Shown one piece after another: positions 6,630 through 10,468 of a stretch of DNA of 10,468 nucleotides. The position numbers and the translations under genes are program-made. The DNA lies in contig CAYRJN010000138.1 of the NCBI GenBank assembly GCA_964424545.1, positions 1-10,468 on the forward strand, in the 5' to 3' direction. Below the pieces are notes generated by a model. That model was not told the origin of the DNA. It did not search any database and saw nothing but the letters and a program-made list of their open reading frames with translations. The stretch's first letter is position 1. Each line of letters opens with the position of its first letter. The DNA is from JAUVIB01 sp964424545 (lineage in GTDB: Bacteria; Calditrichota; Calditrichia; Calditrichales; Calditrichaceae).

Positions 6630-7403
6630 TCATCTTGCCCTTTGCAGCATTCTTTGGTTAAATAAGTTCGCCGGCAAATTTTGATTTATTTTTATCTTGT
6701 TGAATCTCATTTTGCTTTGATGGTTATTTTGTACATCCTTCATTAGCATTTCCGTTTGAAACCAAATATCACCTATTTTTTCTATACCCGGAACTGTTAA
6801 TAGTTTCCATTCGCGGCTACCGCGGTCGTAATATTGCGATTTTACCGTTACTAAAATATCCTTGCGTATCCAGCGAATAATTTTGCCATAACCGGTGTCT
6901 TTGGCGATATCTTTACTCGCCGGCAAACATTCGATTTTATAACAGACTTTACCGTCAATGGTTTCATCTTGCAATAACTTGTAAGTCCAATCGTTTAGTT
7001 TGGGTTTACCGATATCGTAATAGGTAAAATCGGAGGACATAAAATTGCCGCCCTTACCGGAAGAGGCTATGCGCTTGGTACGCCGCATGGCCGGCAGATA
7101 GAGATAGCGGTCATCGTCGCCGTCTTTATGCTCGATTATTAAAAAAGCGGTGCCTTTTACGTCGGCCGGAGCCGTAAAACGCATCAGCATATCCGTTTCA
7201 TCATTATTGCGCTTACGGCTGCTCATTTCAATTTCCCGTTTACGCGTATCGCCGCGTTCGTTAATCAACAGCAGCTCAACCTTTGCCGTCATATCTTTCC
7301 AGCTTGTTTTATTAAGCGCTTTTTCCATGATTGCCCTGGCATCCGGCTGTTGGGCAAATAAGGCTGAAGATAATAATATAAATATAACGGCCGTCCTTTT
7401 CAT
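6630..7403 (-). CDS. LolA-like outer-membrane lipoprotein-sorting protein (257 aa)
   Basis: A signal peptide (MKRTAVIFILLSSALFA, cleavage before QQPDA) precedes the mature domain. The pattern MLMRFTAPADVKGTAFL, DRYLYLPAMRRTKRI and GGNFMSSDFTYYDI is characteristic of COG2834 'outer membrane lipoprotein-sorting protein' (LolA_like superfamily). These are periplasmic half-barrel proteins with a hydrophobic cavity for acyl chains. The length of about 257 residues is usual. The start is firm: AAAGGAGG on the minus strand (7417-7410) lies 6 bases before the ATG. In many genomes this family is encoded with an MMPL/RND (COG1033) exporter and a DUF1302-type barrel. Here the barrel follows, but no exporter gene lies in the window: the upstream neighbour is a 700-base non-coding stretch and then a divergent gene. 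The cargo is unknown; lipids or lipoproteins are the inferred candidates. Confidence 0.88.
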   Translation of the reverse strand: MKRTAVIFILLSSALFAQQPDARAIMEKALNKTSWKDMTAKVELLLINERGDTRKREIEMSSRKRNNDETDMLMRFTAPADVKGTAFLIIEHKDGDDDRYLYLPAMRRTKRIASSGKGGNFMSSDFTYYDIGKPKLNDWTYKLLQDETIDGKVCYKIECLPASKDIAKDTGYGKIIRWIRKDILVTVKSQYYDRGSREWKLLTVPGIEKIGDIWFQTEMLMKDVQNNHQSKMRFNKIKINQNLPANLFNQRMLQRAR

Positions 7404-7558
7404 CTTACGCCTCCTTTGTTAATAGTCAAGTCAAAAATTTTTTAATTTATCGTATCGGAATTTCAAAGTTTACACGTATTCCATCTATTTTGCAAAACTG
7501 AAAAAATATATCTCCCCTTATAAAAGAGTGTGATAAATATCGAAATTATTGAATAATA

Positions 7559-7602
7559 AAAACCGGACAACCCTTAGACTCCTTTTTTAAGGGGACGGTT
7601 TT
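7559..7602. repeat. Two-part hairpin (7-bp outer, 6-bp inner stem)
   Basis: AAAACCG (7559-7565) pairs with CGGTTTT (7596-7602). Inside it CCCTTA (7571-7576) pairs with TAAGGG (7588-7593), separated by an asymmetric interior loop. Both outer arms end in A/T runs, so it has the outline of a bidirectional terminator. No complete gene ends beside it on either strand, which leaves its role open: an sRNA terminator or a remnant. Confidence 0.55.
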
Positions 7603-7769
7603 AATCTATTTTTCTATTAGCGTAATTCAACATTAATCAATTTGCAAAACTATGTTCTTTTGATATAATTCTTTAATAATTAAGCACTTATTAATAAATA
7701 GCCGCCACCCATACCATTCATTATTTGCATTGCAACACAGCGGGATATTTTATATTTACAGCATCATAG

Positions 7770-7803
7770 TTATATCCTTTTCGGATATGAAGTTAGCTAA
7801 CTT
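7770..7803. promoter_or_regulatory. Adjacent hairpin and 14-bp perfect palindrome
   Basis: ATATCC (7772-7777) and GGATAT (7783-7788) form a short hairpin with a 5-base loop. Directly abutting it, AAGTTAGCTAACTT (7790-7803) is a perfect 14-bp palindrome followed by a T-run and AAAG. The palindrome has the size and symmetry of a dimeric-regulator operator. It could also be the stem of a weak terminator. It lies about 300 bases before the glycosyltransferase start and about 370 bases before the LolA-like gene start. Confidence 0.4.
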
Positions 7804-7839
7804 TTTAAAGAAAAACAATAAATATTCCCACATTTTTTG

Positions 7840-7899
7840 GGCAAGAAATCCATAAGACACATGGTGTTACGCTACCAAGAGCGAATAGGATTTCTTGCC
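7840..7899. repeat. 12-bp perfect inverted repeat with nested small stem
   Basis: GGCAAGAAATCC (7840-7851) and GGATTTCTTGCC (7888-7899) are exact inverted copies separated by 36 bases. Inside, TGGT(G) at 7862-7866 and (T)ACCA at 7873-7877 can form a second small stem around a TTACGC loop. This nested, 60-base structure resembles REP/MITE-like palindromic elements or a structured RNA. No T-tract follows, so it is not a typical intrinsic terminator. Confidence 0.7.
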
Positions 7900-8105
7900 G
7901 AACCTTGCAAAGCAGGAAATTTCCAAATTAAAATATTCTTCGTGGTTTTAGTTATTATCTTTAAACTTTAACGCACAAGGCGATTATACTTCCTTCCGTT
8001 TGCTTGTTTGAAACTAAATTTTTATATTGGATTGCCGCCGATAAGCAGGGTTATACAAGGTTGAAAATTTAAAAATAGTATTTCGAAAAATGAACAACAA
8101 ATTAT

Positions 8106-9602
8106 ATGGATATTAAAAATCATATTAAGAAAATACCCCCCGCATTTTGGTATCTTGTCGGCGGATTAACGCTTTTGCGTTTGACACTTATCTTTTTTCT
8201 GCCCATTACTCCGCAGGAAGCCTATTATTGGTACTACGCTCAAAAGCCCGCGCTCTCATATTTTGATCATCCGCCCATGACCGCTTGGTCTATTTGGCTC
8301 GGCAGCAATCTGTTTGGTTCCAATACGTTTGGGATTAAATTTATGGCGGTATTCTGGAGCTTTTTAACCAATATTTTACTCTTTATTACCGTTCAACGCG
8401 CTCAGAAATTGTATAATAATATGGACGAATCACTGCCGTGGAAAGCGGTCCTTCTTTATAATTTAACTGTTTTTTCCCACATGTACAGCGTGTTGATGGT
8501 TCCCGATAATCCTTTGATATTTTTCTGGCTTTTGACCGTTTTTTTTATTCTCGAATTATTCGTCGGCGGGAAAATCCGCTATTGGCTTTTCGGAGGAATC
8601 GCTCTTGGGGCGGCGCTGTTAAGCAAATATACGGCGGTCGCTTTATTACCGGCTTTCTTCTTAATTCTTTTAATTACGCCCAAAGAACGACACTGGTTTA
8701 AAAGCCCTTATCCTTACCTTGCTCTTATTCTAACCGCTATCGTTTTTTATCCGGTAGTTTTATGGAATATGCAGCATGAATGGGCTTCTTTTGCTTTTCA
8801 ATTCAGCCATCGCGCCGAAGAGGCCAGACCGTTTACGATTAATTATCTTTTGCAGCTTACGGGCAGCCAAATGGGGCTGTTAACGCCGCTCGTTTTCGGG
8901 ATATTTTTCTATCTCGCTTATCGCATGCTGCGCTTTAATAAAATATGTTTTCCCGTACAATATCTCTATCTAAGCGGTTTCTTTCTGATTGCCGGATTTG
9001 TATTCATCAGTCTTAAATCTCTTGTAAAAATCAATTGGTTGTTACCAGGCTATATGGGCTGGTTTGCGGCGTCGATTTTGATTTTTCCGGAAAAAATCGA
9101 TTTTAAGAAATCAATTATAAAATATACGGGCGCTTTTTCAATATTTCTGATATTCATTATCTATCTTATGCAATTTATTCCCAACCTGCCCATCGGCGAA
9201 GGCAATACATGGAGCGGTTGGAAAAATGCCTCCCAGAAAATATATCATCTTCAACAAGAGCAAGGCGGGCGCAAAAACTGTTTCATCTTTGCCAATTCCT
9301 ACAAGAGCGCCTCTCTGTTGAAATTTTATCTTCCCGACCAACAGGACACCTACGCACAAAATATTTACGGACAACCGGCGCTACAATTTGATATTTGGGG
9401 CGCGCCCGATTCGCTCAAAGGCAAAGACGCTCTGTATATATTCACCGATCGCAAAGAATATAAGAATGATTTGCAATATGTTAAAAAGGTTTTTAAAAAG
9501 GTAACGCCGCTGCAAACTTTTCACTATAAGTTTATGAACAAAACGGCGGTGCGCACCATTTACTGTTACCTGGCGAAAGAGTATGCTGGAATTCAAAAAT
9601 AG
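8106..9602 (+). CDS. GT-C family glycosyltransferase, ArnT/PMT-like (498 aa)
   Basis: This is an integral membrane protein with about ten hydrophobic segments (roughly residues 13-33, 80-97, 114-131, 137-153, 160-190, 203-221, 255-274, 287-305, 312-329, 339-360), followed by a soluble C-terminal part of about 135 residues. The first extracytoplasmic loop carries EAYYW (38-42) and YFDHPP (52-57), which mark the PMT_2/ArnT-like branch (GT39/GT83). This branch moves a sugar from polyprenyl phosphate to lipid A, protein or another envelope acceptor on the periplasmic face. The usual Asp-Glu before AYYW is Gln-Glu here, so Glu38 is the likely retained acidic residue. The acceptor is unknown. The overlap with the GtrA-type gene supports a function with lipid-linked sugar flipping. 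No clear Shine-Dalgarno site precedes the ATG. A C6 run at 8136-8141 lies in codons 11-12. Confidence 0.88.
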   Translation: MDIKNHIKKIPPAFWYLVGGLTLLRLTLIFFLPITPQEAYYWYYAQKPALSYFDHPPMTAWSIWLGSNLFGSNTFGIKFMAVFWSFLTNILLFITVQRAQKLYNNMDESLPWKAVLLYNLTVFSHMYSVLMVPDNPLIFFWLLTVFFILELFVGGKIRYWLFGGIALGAALLSKYTAVALLPAFFLILLITPKERHWFKSPYPYLALILTAIVFYPVVLWNMQHEWASFAFQFSHRAEEARPFTINYLLQLTGSQMGLLTPLVFGIFFYLAYRMLRFNKICFPVQYLYLSGFFLIAGFVFISLKSLVKINWLLPGYMGWFAASILIFPEKIDFKKSIIKYTGAFSIFLIFIIYLMQFIPNLPIGEGNTWSGWKNASQKIYHLQQEQGGRKNCFIFANSYKSASLLKFYLPDQQDTYAQNIYGQPALQFDIWGAPDSLKGKDALYIFTDRKEYKNDLQYVKKVFKKVTPLQTFHYKFMNKTAVRTIYCYLAKEYAGIQK

Positions 9603-9996
9603 AGAAAAAATCATTACGCTGATTAAATTCGGTATAGTGGGTTCATCAGGCATTATCGTAAACAACGGTATTTTATGGCTGCTGGTAGAACATTTTGATG
9701 CAGCGGTAACATTCGCCTCGCCCGCGGCTATCGCCGTGGCGGTATTTAACAATTTTACTTGGAATAATATCTTTACTTGGCATGAACGCCGCGATAATTA
9801 TCGCTACAGCTATTTCCACCGTTTATGGAAATATTATCTTTCTACCTCTATAGGCGCACTTATTAATTACGGCGTTTTAAACGCTTTGTTTTATTTGTTT
9901 GACGTCAATTATATAATTGCCAATCTCGCCGGCATATTTTTAGGTATGGTTTCCAATTTTGTCCTCAGCGATAAATGGGTTTTTAAAGAAATTTAG
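9583..9996 (+). CDS. GtrA-family membrane protein (137 aa)
   Basis: Four transmembrane segments (about residues 11-33, 40-58, 84-105, 108-130) and the closing signature NFVLSDKWVF match the GtrA/DPMS-C-terminal-like family, whose members are usually 120-150 residues. GtrA-type proteins are thought to flip polyprenyl-phosphate-linked sugars across the inner membrane for use by periplasmic GT-C enzymes. The gene overlaps the upstream GT-C gene by 20 bases and starts after GAAAGAG, so translational coupling is likely, and the pair probably acts in one pathway. A separate polyprenyl-phosphate glycosyltransferase (GtrB-like) would be needed to make the donor; none is in this window. Its 3' end overlaps the convergent sulfotransferase-like gene by 14 bases. 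Confidence 0.92.
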   Translation: MLEFKNREKIITLIKFGIVGSSGIIVNNGILWLLVEHFDAAVTFASPAAIAVAVFNNFTWNNIFTWHERRDNYRYSYFHRLWKYYLSTSIGALINYGVLNALFYLFDVNYIIANLAGIFLGMVSNFVLSDKWVFKEI

Positions 9997-10468
9997 CTTT
10001 CCGCCGCCGATATAGGGTAGGATCGACGCTTGCGGCCATTGCCGATACATTTAATCCCAATGCAAGAAATCGATTCACTTTTTCCGACGTTTCCCTCGGC
10101 GTGGCAATGAGCTCTGCAAAATCGATATAAAGCACGCTTATATTTTCCTGCTTGGCAAGCCGTTCTTTTATCTTCCTTAACTGCCTGATAAAAGCCGTTT
10201 TTAACAAAACAGTATTTTCGGTTGCATTTTTCCCGTTTTGCATCAGCATTTTCTCTTGCGAAATTAGAATTTCATCCAAATTTCTCTCCATAAAAATAAT
10301 TTTATATTGTCCTTGCGGAGGAAGATATTGCAACAATTGCGCGATTATTTTTACGGCTTTGCCGTTTTCTTCAAGCAGCCAAGCGTTATCCTGCGGCAAT
10401 GTTTTCACTTTTTCATATTCATAATAACCTTTAGGATTATTTTCATCCGCCTGCCTTATTTTATCGCT
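9983..10468 (-). CDS. Sulfotransferase-like P-loop protein (5' end outside window)
   Basis: The frame is open to the window edge, giving 161 visible residues; the internal GTG at 10408 is not the true start because matching sequence continues upstream (ADENNPKGYYEYE). The segment YKIIFMERNLDEILISQEKM fits the 3'-phosphate-binding region of sulfotransferases, with Arg and Ser in the R-N-x-x-E/D-x-x-x-S arrangement. IDFAELIATPRETSEKVNRF matches the later helix that follows the Y-E-x-L-type motif. The N-terminal 5'-phosphosulfate loop lies beyond the window, so activity cannot be judged. Proteins of this kind are often annotated only as sulfotransferase family and the acceptor is unknown. It converges on the GtrA-type gene with a 14-base overlap, so the two are not one operon, though both may modify surface glycans. 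Confidence 0.75.
   Translation of the reverse strand, partial: SDKIRQADENNPKGYYEYEKVKTLPQDNAWLLEENGKAVKIIAQLLQYLPPQGQYKIIFMERNLDEILISQEKMLMQNGKNATENTVLLKTAFIRQLRKIKERLAKQENISVLYIDFAELIATPRETSEKVNRFLALGLNVSAMAASVDPTLYRRRKAKFL

Larger units (their letters stand above)
7404..8105. other. Long intergenic region rich in dyad symmetries
   Basis: About 700 bases between divergent genes contain no convincing protein gene. I see at least six dyad elements: 7559-7602, 7725-7735 (TTGCA-T-TGCAA), 7770-7790, the 14-bp palindrome 7790-7803, the 12-bp inverted repeat 7840-7899, and the 10-bp palindrome GGAAATTTCC at 7915-7924. TTTGCAAAACT also occurs twice (7489-7499 and 7641-7651). Promoters for both flanking operons must lie here. 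The density could reflect a structured RNA, operators, or an old mobile-repeat remnant. A 36-codon plus-strand frame at 7861-7971 overlaps the inverted repeat and lacks a ribosome site. Confidence 0.6.

Noticed and set aside
7861..7971. 36-codon plus-strand frame starting MVLRYQERIGFLAE
   Set aside because: It is very short, lies across the inverted repeat, has no Shine-Dalgarno site and no recognised family; it is most likely a by-product of the repeat.
9381..9752. 123-codon minus-strand frame
   Set aside because: It is antisense to the GT-C and GtrA-type genes, both of which have clear family signatures.

Overview
The window looks like chromosome from an AT-rich Gram-negative bacterium, probably of the wider FCB group. 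Outer-membrane beta-barrels ending in Phe, signal peptides and lipoproteins, and a receptor/DUF4249 pair point that way. Several genes have clear Shine-Dalgarno sites (AGGAGG before the DUF2283 gene, AAAGGAGG before the LolA-like gene), which is unusual for Bacteroidota proper. A Calditrichota-, KSB1- or Marinimicrobia-like lineage is therefore more likely, but this is inference and no marker gene is present.

Layout. Bases 1-59 are the last codons of a DUF4249-type gene whose body lies upstream; its first 55 bases are identical to the 3' end of the complete DUF4249-like gene at 4134-4937. Bases 144-484 (minus strand) hold a DUF2283 gene preceded by a start-less remnant that resembles the end of a DUF4258-type gene. 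Bases 835-4937 (plus strand) form a surface cluster: an unknown lipoprotein, a hairpin terminator, a small TonB-dependent-receptor-like barrel with a carboxypeptidase-regulatory-like domain and plug, and a DUF4249-like lipoprotein. Bases 5256-7403 (minus) carry a LolA-like outer-membrane lipoprotein-sorting protein followed by a DUF1302-like barrel, a pair that normally accompanies an RND/MMPL exporter that is not seen here. Bases 7404-8105 have no convincing gene but are rich in dyad symmetries. Bases 8106-9996 (plus) encode a GT-C (ArnT/PMT-like) glycosyltransferase overlapping a GtrA-family flippase-like protein. These converge on a sulfotransferase-like gene (9983 to the window end, minus).

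How they may work together. The plus-strand cluster is probably a surface uptake or binding system, with the receptor in the outer membrane and lipoproteins attached to it. The LolA-like/barrel pair suggests envelope lipid or lipoprotein trafficking. The GT-C/GtrA pair suggests transfer of a polyprenyl-phosphate-linked sugar to a periplasmic acceptor.

The two most unusual points are the exact repeat of the DUF4249 3' end about 4.9 kb apart, which implies a duplicated surface cassette, and the run of long G/C homopolymers (C9, C7, C7, G8) confined to the surface cluster of an AT-rich sequence, which resembles phase-variable contingency loci. I see no CRISPR array, tRNA, rRNA, transposase or phage gene.
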